From: Pseudoduganella flava
GTDB taxonomy: Bacteria > Pseudomonadota > Gammaproteobacteria > Burkholderiales > Burkholderiaceae_D
Length of the DNA: 64,000 nucleotides
Direction: 5' to 3'
Assembly (NCBI RefSeq): GCF_007830495.1
Contig: NZ_VLKW01000002.1
Coordinates: 208,270-272,269 of the forward strand
The notes under the pieces are model-generated. The model searched no databases, was not told the origin of the DNA, and saw nothing but the letters and a program-made list of their open reading frames with translations. The position numbers and the translations under genes are program-made. Positions 1 to 8,482 of this stretch are shown here, piece after piece (positions within the stretch are counted from its first letter, which is position 1; each line of letters opens with the position of its first letter).

Positions 1-404
1 GAATGAGCGCCGAGCAGCACGTCGGCGGCGCCGCCCAGTTCCGGCGACCAGGCCAGGCCGAGCAAGGCCGCGCAGCCTGCCGGTGCCGCCACCAGCAGGA
101 ACGGCCGGCGCCGCCCCCAGCGGCTGTGGAACCGGTCCGAGCGCCAGCCGACCCACGGCACGACGAACATCGACAGCAGCGCCGGCACCACCGACAGCAG
201 CAGCGACGTGGTGGTGTCCGAGGCGCCCAGCACGCGCAGCATTTCGACGCTGGATGGCAGCGCGGCGCGGTCGCGCATCGCGATGCCCAGGTCGCCCAGC
301 AGCAGCCAGCCCAGCACCGCAGCCAGCGCGGCGCCGCCGGCGGCCTGCACGGTCAAGGCGGACTGCCGGGCGGACGGCGTGGCGGCGGCAGGGCCGGCCA
401 TCAT
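1..404 (-). CDS. MFS sugar transporter, N-terminal part (runs off window)
   Basis: Major facilitator superfamily permease; only the first 134 residues are inside the window, and the gene continues leftward past base 1. The start is an ATG at 404-402 that overlaps the stop of the upstream lacI-family gene (ATGA), so the two are probably co-transcribed. Visible are a first hydrophobic helix (about residues 20-35), a second (about 66-82), then a loop with a motif-A-like cluster GWRSDRFHSRWGRRRPF, typical of the cytoplasmic loop between helices 2 and 3, and the next helix. Placement beside a LacI regulator and a uronic-acid-type glycan locus suggests import of the released sugar or oligosaccharide. 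Substrate is inferred only from context. Confidence 0.75.
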   Translation of the reverse strand, partial: MMAGPAAATPSARQSALTVQAAGGAALAAVLGWLLLGDLGIAMRDRAALPSSVEMLRVLGASDTTTSLLLSVVPALLSMFVVPWVGWRSDRFHSRWGRRRPFLLVAAPAGCAALLGLAWSPELGGAADVLLGAH

Positions 405-1420
405 GCCGCGCCAGGCGCGGGTCCGGTCGATTGCCGGATCACCAGCTCCATCGGGAAGGCGGTGCGTGCCGAGGTCACGCCGGCACCCTGGATCAGCGCG
501 ACGACATCGCTGACCGCCTGCGTCGCCAGCGCCGCCAGCGGCTGGCGCATCGTCGTCAACGGCGGGAACACGTGGCTGGACAGGGGGATATCGTCGAAGC
601 CGATCACCGACACGTCGCGCGGCACCTGCAGGCCGCGGCTGTGCACCGCGTCGATCGCGCCATACGCCATTTCGTCGTTGGCGGCAAAGATCGCTGTCGG
701 CGGCCGTGGCAACGCCAGCAGGCGCTGCGCCGCCGCGTTGCCGGGCGCCTGCGCGAACGCGCCGCTTTCCACCAGCGCCGCGTCGACCCGCAGGCCGGCC
801 GCGTGCAGCGCGTCCTTGTAACCCAGTTCGCGCTCGCCGCTCTGGCCCGTGTGCGGCGTACCGCCGATGAAGCCGATGCGGCGGTGGCCCAGCGCGAGCA
901 GGTGCTCGACGGCGGCGCGCGCGCCCATGCGGTTTTCGATCGCCACCACCGGCAGCCGCACCGGCCGCGCATCGAAATTGACCAGCACGGCGGGCACGCT
1001 GTGCTGCTCGAGCGACTCCAGGTAGCGGTCCGCGCCGTTCGGCATCACCAGCAGCAGGCCGTCGCACAGTTTGGACAGCATCTCGACCGTGCCGGTACGC
1101 GCCGGATTGTCGAAGCGCTCCGCGTTGAACAGCAGGATGTCGTAGCCGCGCGCGCGCGCCTCGGAACTGATCATCCGTGTGATCTCGTGCAGCACCATTG
1201 AGCCGTAGTTGTTGACGAATACGCCGATCAGGTTGCTCTTGTCGCCGCGCATGCGGCGCGCCAGCATGTCCGGCGTGTAGTTCAGCTGCGCCGCGGCGGC
1301 CATGATCCGCTCGCGCGCCGCTTCGGATACATAACCGACGCCCCGGATCGCCCGCGATGCGGTGATCGGCGAGACGCCGGCGATCTTGGCCACTTCACTG
1401 AGCTTGCTTGCCTTGCGCAT
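401..1420 (-). CDS. LacI-family transcriptional repressor
   Basis: DNA-binding repressor of 339 residues, usual length for LacI/GalR proteins. The N-terminus carries the helix-turn-helix and hinge (LSEVAKIAGVSPITASRAI, about residues 7-25, then an ARRMRGDKSNLIGV hinge region), followed by a periplasmic-binding-protein-like effector domain ending in the usual VIGFDDIPLS and FPPLTTMRQP segments. I chose the ATG at 1420, not the upstream one at 1486, because the LacI fold begins there, a GGAA lies just upstream, and the longer form would run into the operator at 1485-1504. It is divergent from the TonB receptor operon and co-directional with the MFS gene. It probably represses both sides until a sugar from the target glycan binds. 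Confidence 0.92.
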   Translation of the reverse strand: MRKASKLSEVAKIAGVSPITASRAIRGVGYVSEAARERIMAAAAQLNYTPDMLARRMRGDKSNLIGVFVNNYGSMVLHEITRMISSEARARGYDILLFNAERFDNPARTGTVEMLSKLCDGLLLVMPNGADRYLESLEQHSVPAVLVNFDARPVRLPVVAIENRMGARAAVEHLLALGHRRIGFIGGTPHTGQSGERELGYKDALHAAGLRVDAALVESGAFAQAPGNAAAQRLLALPRPPTAIFAANDEMAYGAIDAVHSRGLQVPRDVSVIGFDDIPLSSHVFPPLTTMRQPLAALATQAVSDVVALIQGAGVTSARTAFPMELVIRQSTGPAPGAA

Positions 1421-1484
1421 CGGGTTCCGTCGTGTACTGAAGAGAGGTATTGACTGTACCAGAGCCGTGCAGGTGGCGGAGGGC

Positions 1485-1504
1485 ATGTGGTCACGTTACC
1501 ACAT
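1485..1504. promoter_or_regulatory. LacI-type operator O1
   Basis: The 20-bp sequence ATGTGGTCACGTTACCACAT is palindromic at 18 of 20 positions, with a central ACGT. Its exact reverse complement recurs at 1605-1624. It lies 64 bp upstream of the lacI start in the divergent gap. Shape and position fit a LacI-family operator for autoregulation. Binding is inferred. Confidence 0.75.
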
Positions 1505-1604
1505 CGGCCGTCACTGGCCGAAGTCACTTTATTCAATGAAGTCAATGGCTTAGCTTTTTCAGCATGGAAATGATCAAAGTGTTGAGCGTTTCTTGCCGAG
1601 ATGA

Positions 1605-1624
1605 ATGTGGTAACGTGACCACAT
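1605..1624. promoter_or_regulatory. LacI-type operator O2
   Basis: ATGTGGTAACGTGACCACAT, the exact reverse complement of the site at 1485-1504, start-to-start distance 120 bp. It ends 57 bp upstream of the TonB receptor start. The pair brackets the divergent promoter region, so one repressor could loop or block both directions. Confidence 0.75.
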
Positions 1625-1681
1625 CACGGGAGCGTCGGACCCGTGCGCCGACCACTATACGAATTCAATAGGGAGACACCG

Positions 1682-4567
1682 ATGAACAAGAAGATCCTCG
1701 CCGCGCTGCTGCCGGTTGCGCTGGCTGCCGCTTATGCACCGCAGGCCCGTGCCCAGGAAGCCGGCGCAGCCGCACCGGCGCCCGCGCAATCCACCGACGC
1801 GACGGCGCCCGCCAGCGGCGCCGCCGACAGCGCGCCCGTCAACACCGTCGTCGTCACGGGCTTCCGTTCCAGCCTGCAGAAGGCGCTGAACCTGAAGCAG
1901 CAGGCGATCGGCGTGCGCGACTCGATCGTGGCCGAGGACATCGGCAAGTTCCCCGAGGCGAACGTGGCCGAATCGCTGCAGCGCGTGCCGGGCGTGATCC
2001 TGAACCGTGACGAAAGTTCGGCCGAAGGCCAGCGCATCTCGATCCGCGGCCTGCCGACCGAATACTCGGTGACGACCTTGAACGGCGCGCCCGTCAACAC
2101 CACGTCGACCAGCACGATCGGCAGCGCGGCGCGCGGCTTCAACTACGACGTGTTCGCGTCCGAGCTGTTCGGCCGCGTGGACTTCTACAAGTCGCCGCTG
2201 GCCGAACTGACGGAAGGGGGCCTGGGCGGCATCGTCGACCTGCAGACGCCGCGCCCGTTCGACAATCCGAAGCGGGCGATACGCTATGGCGTGACGGCGG
2301 CATACAACACGATGTCCGAGCACACCGATCCGGCCGGCTTCGCGCTGTATTCGAACACGTGGGGCAACTGGGGCTTCCTGATCGGCGGCTCGCATTCGGG
2401 CAGCGTGAACAACCGCTCCGGCTTCGAGGCGACGGGCGGCTACAACAGCTCGTTCAACGGCAGCCAGAACCCCGTCAAGGGCAACTTCGCCGTCGCACTG
2501 GATTACGACGACCCGCGCGCCAACCTGTCCGGCTACACGCGCGACCAGATCGACCGCGCACTGCTGCCGCGCATCTACCGCTTCTACGGCTCGAAAAACG
2601 ACCGTACGCGTGACGGCCTCGTGTCGTCGCTGCAGTACAAGAGCGGCCGCCTGAACGTCAGCTTCGATACCTTGTATTCGAAGCTGAAGAACGAGCGCGA
2701 CGAGATGTACTTCGGTATCCTGATCCGCAACAGCAAGACGACGAACCGCAATGCGCCGGCGGGGCAGACGGGCAACAACGGCCTCGTTCCCGTCAACGTG
2801 CACATCGATCCCGCGACGAACCTGTTGACGGGCACGTTCGCGAACACGTCGTACAGCAGCGGCACCACGTACAGCAACGACCAGACGGAATTCGGCTACG
2901 GCGCGCTGAACCTGCAGTTCAAGGCCAGCGACCGGCTGACGTTCAATGCCCAGGCCAGCGCCAACAACAGCAGCGCGCTGTCGTACCAAAGCACGCTGTC
3001 GGGCCAGATCTTCGGCATCACGTCGACGATCGATTACGGCGACGACCACGTGTACCCGTCGCTGTCGTCGCCGACGAGCTACACGGACCCGAACAACTTC
3101 TCCGGCTTCCAGATCGGCACCGGCTGGACCAAGGAAACCGACAAGGGCCGCCAGGCGCGCGCATCGGCGGACTGGGACTACGACCTGCCGGGCGGCTGGA
3201 CGGGCCACATGAAGACGGGCTTCTCGTACGTCGAGACGACGAAGGGCATCGACAAGCGCAACGGCACGTCGCTGGCCACCGCGAAGCTGAACCAGCTGGG
3301 CAACGCCGGCCTGCGCGGCGGCATGACGTCGAACCTGCCGATCTCCAACCTGGACATGGGCGGCGGCTGGCCGAACGCGTGGGGCACGTTCGACCGCAAC
3401 TACACGTACGCCACGTTCAACCCGCTCGAGTACAACCCGAACAGCGCATTCACGCCGGCGCAGAGCTTCAAGGCCGAGGAGAAGGTCAGCACGGCCTATG
3501 TGCAGTCGGACTTCAAGGGCGAGGTGCTGGGCCGCGAGCTGCGCATGAACGCCGGCGTGCGCTATTCGGAAACGAAGACGTACATCGACAACTTCAAGCA
3601 GGCGGGCAACAACCTCACGTATGCGCCGAACCAGGAGCAGGGCAAGTACAGCAATGTGCTGCCGGCCGTGTCGGCCGCGCTGGACGTGACGGACTCGCTG
3701 ATGTGGCGCGCGTCGTGGGGCAAGACGATCTCGCGCGCGTCGCTGGGCATCATCGCGGCGCAGACGGTGATCCCGAACCAGTTCGACAACACGGCCACGT
3801 CCGGCAACCCGAACCTGAAGCCGCAGCAGTCGAAGAACTTCGACACGAGCCTGGAGTGGTACTTCAAGCCGGGCAGCCTGCTGTCCGCCGCGTACTTCCG
3901 CAAGACGCTGACCGATGCGACGGTGGCCAACACGTCGCAGACGACGTTCGGCGCGCTGGGCCTGCCGGATACGGCACTGGGCCCGATCTTCCAGGACGGC
4001 GCCGGCCACGTCGACCCGAACCTGCCGATGACCTTGCGCAGCTACACGAACGCGGGCAAGCAGGTGCTGAAAGGCTATGAGCTGGCGTACCAGCAGGCGT
4101 TCGACTTCCTGCCCGACCCGTTCAAGGGCTTCGGCGCGCTGGCCAGCTTCACGCACATCGATCCGTTCAACAGCGCCGAATGGATCACGACGGGCGGCAA
4201 GAAGATCGAGGTCAACTCGGTGCCGAAGTATGCCTACAGCACCACGGGCTACTACGAGAACGGCCCGCTGGCCGTGCGGCTGTCGTGGAACTACAAGGGC
4301 CGCTCGCTGCATGGCGACAATCCGAAGAACAACGGCGATGACCTGATCCGCTGGCGTGCCGCCCGCGGCTACCTGGACGGCAACATCAGCTACAAGATCA
4401 GCGACAAGCTGGAACTGCGGATCGATGCGCTGAACCTGTCCAACACGCTGTCCTACGATTACTTCGAGGATGCGAACGGCGTGTACGGCAGCGGCAAGAA
4501 GACGCGGATGGACTACGCCAAGTACGACGGCCGCACCATCAAGATCGGCATCCGCGGCAAGCTGTGA
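1682..4567 (+). CDS. TonB-dependent receptor (Xanthomonas/Caulobacter carbohydrate type)
   Basis: Outer-membrane active transporter of 961 residues. A Sec signal peptide (residues 1 to about 26, ending ARA-QE) is followed by a TonB-box-like VNTVVVTGF, a plug domain (SIVAEDIGKFPEANVAESLQ, RVPGV, ISIRGL) and a long 22-strand-type barrel ending in IRGKL. The wording of the plug is that of the TIGR01782-like family linked to plant polysaccharide uptake. The ATG at 1682 was preferred over 1643 because it gives the signal peptide and has a GGGAGA ribosome site. First gene of a four-gene glycan operon, with operator O2 just upstream. It likely imports oligosaccharides containing rhamnose and/or uronic acid (context inference). 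Confidence 0.93.
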   Translation: MNKKILAALLPVALAAAYAPQARAQEAGAAAPAPAQSTDATAPASGAADSAPVNTVVVTGFRSSLQKALNLKQQAIGVRDSIVAEDIGKFPEANVAESLQRVPGVILNRDESSAEGQRISIRGLPTEYSVTTLNGAPVNTTSTSTIGSAARGFNYDVFASELFGRVDFYKSPLAELTEGGLGGIVDLQTPRPFDNPKRAIRYGVTAAYNTMSEHTDPAGFALYSNTWGNWGFLIGGSHSGSVNNRSGFEATGGYNSSFNGSQNPVKGNFAVALDYDDPRANLSGYTRDQIDRALLPRIYRFYGSKNDRTRDGLVSSLQYKSGRLNVSFDTLYSKLKNERDEMYFGILIRNSKTTNRNAPAGQTGNNGLVPVNVHIDPATNLLTGTFANTSYSSGTTYSNDQTEFGYGALNLQFKASDRLTFNAQASANNSSALSYQSTLSGQIFGITSTIDYGDDHVYPSLSSPTSYTDPNNFSGFQIGTGWTKETDKGRQARASADWDYDLPGGWTGHMKTGFSYVETTKGIDKRNGTSLATAKLNQLGNAGLRGGMTSNLPISNLDMGGGWPNAWGTFDRNYTYATFNPLEYNPNSAFTPAQSFKAEEKVSTAYVQSDFKGEVLGRELRMNAGVRYSETKTYIDNFKQAGNNLTYAPNQEQGKYSNVLPAVSAALDVTDSLMWRASWGKTISRASLGIIAAQTVIPNQFDNTATSGNPNLKPQQSKNFDTSLEWYFKPGSLLSAAYFRKTLTDATVANTSQTTFGALGLPDTALGPIFQDGAGHVDPNLPMTLRSYTNAGKQVLKGYELAYQQAFDFLPDPFKGFGALASFTHIDPFNSAEWITTGGKKIEVNSVPKYAYSTTGYYENGPLAVRLSWNYKGRSLHGDNPKNNGDDLIRWRAARGYLDGNISYKISDKLELRIDALNLSNTLSYDYFEDANGVYGSGKKTRMDYAKYDGRTIKIGIRGKL

Positions 4568-5868
4568 TCGGGAGTCGTCTGGCTTTGCTGGCGCTGTCCG
4601 CCGCCCTGGCGGGCTGCGCGCATGATGTGCGCACCGTGGACGTGGCGCCGGGGTGGGCGGACAACTCCGTCAACACGGTGGTGTTCCGCCGCCACGCCCT
4701 CGTCAGCGACGGCGCGCTGCAGTTCATCGCGTTCTACGATGGCGACGGACGCGTCGTGCTGGGCCGGCGCACGCTGGGCACCACGGCGTGGCGGCTGGAG
4801 CGCACGCCGTACCGGGGCAATGTGCGGGACGCGCACAACAGCATCAGCCTCGGCATCGATGCGCGCGGCGTGCTGCACGTGGCGTGGGACCACCACAACG
4901 GGCCGCTGCGCTATGCACGCGGTACCGCGCCCCATGCCCTCACGCTGGGCGCTGAAGAGCCGATGACGGGCCGCGACGAAGGCTCCGTCACGTATCCCGA
5001 GTTCCATCCGCTGCCGGGCGGCGCGATGCTGTTCCTGTACCGCGACGGCGGCTCGGGCCGCGGCAACCTCGTCGTCAACCGCTACGACCCGGGCACGGGC
5101 CGGTGGACGCGGCTGCACGACAACCTGATCGGCGGGGAAGGGCGGCGCAATGCGTACTGGCAGGCCGTCGTCGACGCGGCCGGCACCCTGCACCTGTCGT
5201 GGACGTGGCGCGAGTCGCCCGACGTGGCCAGCAACCACGACGTCGCGTATGCGCGCTCGCGCGATGGCGGCGTGACGTGGGAAGACAGCACGGGCCGCAA
5301 GCTGGCGCTGCCGATCGTGGAAAGCACGGCGGAAGTGGCGGCGTGCGTGCCGCAACGCAGCGAATTGATCAACCAGACGGCGATGGCCGCCGACGGCGCC
5401 GGCCGGCCCTACATCGCCACCTACTGGCGCGCCGCGGGGCAAGCGGTGCCGCAGTACCGGATCGTCTACCGGCTTGACGCCGGCTGGCGCACGCTGGACC
5501 TGGACTGGCGCAGCACGCCGTTCTCGCTGTCCGGCCAGGGCACGAAGGCGATTCCGGTGGCGCGGCCGCAGCTGGTCGTCGATGCGGCCGGGCGCCATGC
5601 GCTGCTGCTGTTTCGCGACGCGGAGCGCGGCGCGAAAGTATCGGTGGCCGACGTCGACATCGCGCGCGGCAGCTGGACGTTGCGCGACCTGACGGACGAC
5701 AGCGTGGGCGCGTGGGAACCGAATCTCGATCCGGTGCGCTGGCGCCAGGCGGGCGAGCTGCACCTGTTCGTGCAGCAGGTGCGCCAGGCCGATGGCGAAG
5801 GGCTTGCCGGTGGTGGCCCGACGATGGTGCGCGTGCTGGAATACCAACCGAAGGAGTGGAACGAATGA
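4564..5868 (+). CDS. BNR-repeat lipoprotein, possible PL42/ulvan-lyase-like propeller enzyme
   Basis: A 434-residue exported protein with a lipobox (LAALAGCAH form, Cys about residue 18). It starts at GTG 4564, overlapping the receptor stop by 4 bp. The body matches the BNR_4 beta-propeller type: NHDVAYARSRDGGVTWEDS is the Asp-box-like repeat, with conserved VAWDHHNGPLRYARG and EGSVTYPEFHP earlier. Related propellers include the L-rhamnose-alpha-1,4-glucuronate lyases (formerly GH145, now PL42) and some ulvan lyases; that assignment is from memory of the families. With a GH105-like hydrolase directly downstream, a lyase that leaves an unsaturated uronic acid is the best guess. Exact family and activity are unproven. 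Confidence 0.72.
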   Translation: MIGSRLALLALSAALAGCAHDVRTVDVAPGWADNSVNTVVFRRHALVSDGALQFIAFYDGDGRVVLGRRTLGTTAWRLERTPYRGNVRDAHNSISLGIDARGVLHVAWDHHNGPLRYARGTAPHALTLGAEEPMTGRDEGSVTYPEFHPLPGGAMLFLYRDGGSGRGNLVVNRYDPGTGRWTRLHDNLIGGEGRRNAYWQAVVDAAGTLHLSWTWRESPDVASNHDVAYARSRDGGVTWEDSTGRKLALPIVESTAEVAACVPQRSELINQTAMAADGAGRPYIATYWRAAGQAVPQYRIVYRLDAGWRTLDLDWRSTPFSLSGQGTKAIPVARPQLVVDAAGRHALLLFRDAERGAKVSVADVDIARGSWTLRDLTDDSVGAWEPNLDPVRWRQAGELHLFVQQVRQADGEGLAGGGPTMVRVLEYQPKEWNE

Positions 5869-7022
5869 GACGTGAATTCATGGTGCGCGGCACGCTGCTG
5901 GCCGTCGCGCTGGCGTTGGGCGGTTGCGCCACGCAGCGGCAGGCGGACAGCGGAGAGAGCCGCGCCGGCGTGATCGCCGCGATCGACAAGGTGAACGGCT
6001 ACTGGCAACAACATACGCCGGCACAGGAATGGCCGTTCTGGAACGTGGCCACGTACCACACGGGCAATCTGGAAGCGTGGAAGATCACCCGCAACGACGC
6101 TTACCTGCGCTATACGCTGGACTGGGCGGAGCACAACCGCTGGATGGGCGCGACGTCGACCGACAAGTCGCAATGGAAGTACACGTATGGCGAGACGCCC
6201 GAGCACGTGATGTTCGGCGACTGGCAGACGTGCTTCCAGGTGTATGCGGACTTGTACAAGCTGGCACCGGACCCGAAGAAGATCGCGCGTGCCCGCGAGG
6301 TGATGGAATACCAGATGAGCACCCCCAATAACGATTACTGGTGGTGGTCGGACGGGCTGTACATGGGCATGCCCGTGATGACGCGGCTGTACAGCATCAC
6401 GCAGGATCCGAAGTACCTGGCGAAGATGCACGACTACTTTGCCCACGCCCGCAAGATCATGTACGACGAGGACGAGAAGCTGTTCTATCGGGACGCGCGC
6501 TACGTCTACCCGGCGCACCAGAGCGTCAACGGCAAGAAGGACTTCTGGTCGCGGGGCGACGGCTGGGTGTTCGCGGCGCTGCCGCGCGTGCTGGAAGACC
6601 TGCCGGCCAACGACCCGCACCGCGCCGAGTACGAGCAGGTGTTCCGGGACATGGCGGCGACCCTGAAGCGCGTCCAGCATGCGGACGGCTACTGGACGCG
6701 CAGCCTGCTCGACCCGGCCCACGCGCCGGGGCCGGAGACGAGCGGCACGGCGTTCTTCACGTACGGCTACCTGTGGGGCATCAACCACGGGCTGCTGGAC
6801 AAGAACGAGTACCTGCCCGTGGCGCGCAAGGGCTGGCACTACCTGACGACGGTGGCGGTGCAGCCGGACGGCCGCATCGGTTATGTGCAGCCGATCGGCG
6901 ACCGGGCCATTCCCGGCCAGGTGGTGGACCGCGATTCGACGGCGCACTTCGGCGTCGGCGCGTTCCTGCTGGCGGCCGCCGAGATGGTGCGCCTCATAGA
7001 CAATCGCGACAAGGGGAACTGA
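5865..7022 (+). CDS. GH105/GH88-like unsaturated glucuronyl hydrolase (lipoprotein)
   Basis: A 385-residue alpha/alpha-barrel glycoside hydrolase that would hydrate and release 4,5-unsaturated uronic acid from the non-reducing end of lyase products. The ATG at 5865 overlaps the previous stop (ATGA). A lipobox (LALGGCAT) puts it in the periplasmic or outer membrane. Recognisable segments: MFGDWQTCFQVYADLY, DYWWWSDGLYMGMPVMTRLY (with the likely catalytic Asp), FWSRGDGWVFAALPRVLEDL, and ETSGTAFFTYGYLWGINHG near the C-terminus. These are typical of GH105 (YteR/YesR type). GH88 is the alternative. It forms a logical second step after the neighbouring propeller protein. Confidence 0.85.
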   Translation: MRREFMVRGTLLAVALALGGCATQRQADSGESRAGVIAAIDKVNGYWQQHTPAQEWPFWNVATYHTGNLEAWKITRNDAYLRYTLDWAEHNRWMGATSTDKSQWKYTYGETPEHVMFGDWQTCFQVYADLYKLAPDPKKIARAREVMEYQMSTPNNDYWWWSDGLYMGMPVMTRLYSITQDPKYLAKMHDYFAHARKIMYDEDEKLFYRDARYVYPAHQSVNGKKDFWSRGDGWVFAALPRVLEDLPANDPHRAEYEQVFRDMAATLKRVQHADGYWTRSLLDPAHAPGPETSGTAFFTYGYLWGINHGLLDKNEYLPVARKGWHYLTTVAVQPDGRIGYVQPIGDRAIPGQVVDRDSTAHFGVGAFLLAAAEMVRLIDNRDKGN

Positions 7023-7023
7023 C

Positions 7024-8289
7024 ATGCAACGACGACACTTCATCCGCACTCTGGCCGCGGCACCCGGTGCGGCGATGCTGGGCGGCGCCGGCGAAGCGCT
7101 GGCGGCGGATGCCACGCCGGCCGCATCGGCCGATGCGCGGGCGTTCCAGCTCGGCCTCTTGCGGAAGATGGCCGAGCCGGTGCTGTTCAATATGGCGCAG
7201 GGCAAGCTGAAGAAAACCTTCCAGCTCGAGGTAAGCCCCACGTGGGATGGCCGCGACAAGGGCGTCGCCTACCTGGAATGCTTCGGCCGGCTCATTGCCG
7301 GCATCGCGCCGTGGCTGGCGTTGCCCGACGATGCGAGCGACGAGGGCAAGGCCCGCAAGCGCTTGCGCGAACAGGCGCTGCAAAGCTATGTGCACTCGGT
7401 CGATCCGAAGAGCCCGGACTACCTGCTGTGGAAAGGGCCTGGCCAGACGCTGGTCGATTCGGCGTACTTCACGAATGCGCTGATGCGCGCGCCGCAGGCG
7501 TTGTGGGAACCGCTTGATGCGACGACGAAGCGGCGCATCGTCGCCGAGATCAAGAGCCTGCGGCGCATCGAGCCGCCGTACATCAACTGGCTGCTGTTTG
7601 CCGCGATGAACGAGGCGTTCCTGCTGTCGATCGGTGAGGAATACGACCCGATGCGGATGAACGTCGCGATCCGCAAGATCAACGAGTGGTACGTGGGCGA
7701 CGGTTGGATCAAGGATGGCGAGGCGTTCCACTTCGATTACTACTCGTCGTACGTGATGTACCCGATGCTGGTCGAGATCCTGGAAGTGCTGGCGCGGCAC
7801 AAGGCACCGTTCTGGAACGGCAAGCCGGACGAGCTGCTGGCGCAGGGCTACAAGCGGATGCAGCGCTATGGCGAGCACCTGGAGCGCTTCATCTCGCCGC
7901 AGGGCACATGGCCGCCGATCGGCCGCTCGCTGACGTACCGCACGGCCGCGTTCCAGCCGCTGGCGCTGCTCGCATGGCGCAAGCAGCTGCCGCCATCGCT
8001 GCCGGAAGGGCAAGTGCGCGCGGCATTGGACGCGGCGCACCGCGCGATCTGGACAGCCCCGTCGAACTTCACGCCGGAAGGCTACCTGACGATCGGCTTC
8101 ATGGGCCACCAGCCGGAGCTGGGCGACTGGTATTCCAACAACGGCAGCATGTATATCGCGTCAGCCGGGCTGCTGGCGCTGGGGTTGCCGGCCACGGACA
8201 GCTTCTGGACGGCGCCCGCGCAGGACTGGACGCAGAAGAAGGCGTTTGGCGGCGCGAAGTTTGCAAAGGATTATCCGGTGAATTACTGA
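7024..8289 (+). CDS. DUF2264 family protein, putative glucuronidase-like hydrolase
   Basis: A 421-residue protein starting 1 base after the previous stop, last gene of the glycan operon. The N-terminus MQRRHFIRTLAAAPGAAML with a run to ALAADA looks like a Tat-type signal, so it is probably periplasmic. The rest matches DUF2264 (PF10022) features: YLECFGRLIAGIAPWL, LVDSAYFTNALMRAPQALW, YINWLLFAAMNEAFLL, DGEAFHFDYYSSYVMYPML and the C-terminal DWYSNNGSMYIAS. Such proteins sit in polysaccharide loci, and I recall some being assigned as exo-beta-glucuronidases (GH154-like), but this is uncertain. Removal of a glucuronic acid cap would suit the cluster. Confidence 0.8.
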   Translation: MQRRHFIRTLAAAPGAAMLGGAGEALAADATPAASADARAFQLGLLRKMAEPVLFNMAQGKLKKTFQLEVSPTWDGRDKGVAYLECFGRLIAGIAPWLALPDDASDEGKARKRLREQALQSYVHSVDPKSPDYLLWKGPGQTLVDSAYFTNALMRAPQALWEPLDATTKRRIVAEIKSLRRIEPPYINWLLFAAMNEAFLLSIGEEYDPMRMNVAIRKINEWYVGDGWIKDGEAFHFDYYSSYVMYPMLVEILEVLARHKAPFWNGKPDELLAQGYKRMQRYGEHLERFISPQGTWPPIGRSLTYRTAAFQPLALLAWRKQLPPSLPEGQVRAALDAAHRAIWTAPSNFTPEGYLTIGFMGHQPELGDWYSNNGSMYIASAGLLALGLPATDSFWTAPAQDWTQKKAFGGAKFAKDYPVNY

Positions 8290-8314
8290 GGATGAATGGA
8301 TGAGCTCGCGTACG

Positions 8315-8332
8315 CTGAGGCCATGGCCTCAG
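8315..8332. repeat. 18-bp perfect palindrome CTGAGGCCATGGCCTCAG
   Basis: Perfect 18-bp palindrome in the gap between the DUF2264 gene and ilvE, followed by a degenerate CACCGGTAACACAGAGGCTCA. It appears to be part of the same repeat cluster as the hairpin at 8366-8410. There is no T-run, so it is not a standard terminator. Confidence 0.6.
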
Positions 8333-8365
8333 CGGCCAGGCACCGGTAACACAGAGGCTCAACTG

Positions 8366-8410
8366 CTGAGCTTGTGTCACTGGTGCCAGGCACCAGTGAC
8401 ACAAGCTCAG
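8366..8410. repeat. Intergenic hairpin repeat, 20-bp perfect arms
   Basis: Left arm CTGAGCTTGTGTCACTGGTG (8366-8385), 5-base spacer CCAGG, right arm the exact reverse complement (8391-8410). The very strong stem lies 26 bp downstream of the 18-bp palindrome and 72 bp before ilvE. It looks like a REP/BIME-type genomic repeat that may also act in transcription end or mRNA stability. Confidence 0.7.
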
Positions 8411-8482
8411 CCGTCCGCCGCCAGCGGTGTGCGGGGCAGGGATGGTACACTTTGCCTACGTTTAACTCCGCATCAGACTGAC

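Noticed and set aside
1655..4312. Long open frame on the minus strand across the first TonB receptor
   Set aside because: It is an Arg/Val/Leu-rich shadow of a GC-rich gene on the other strand, with no domain, ribosome site or signal.
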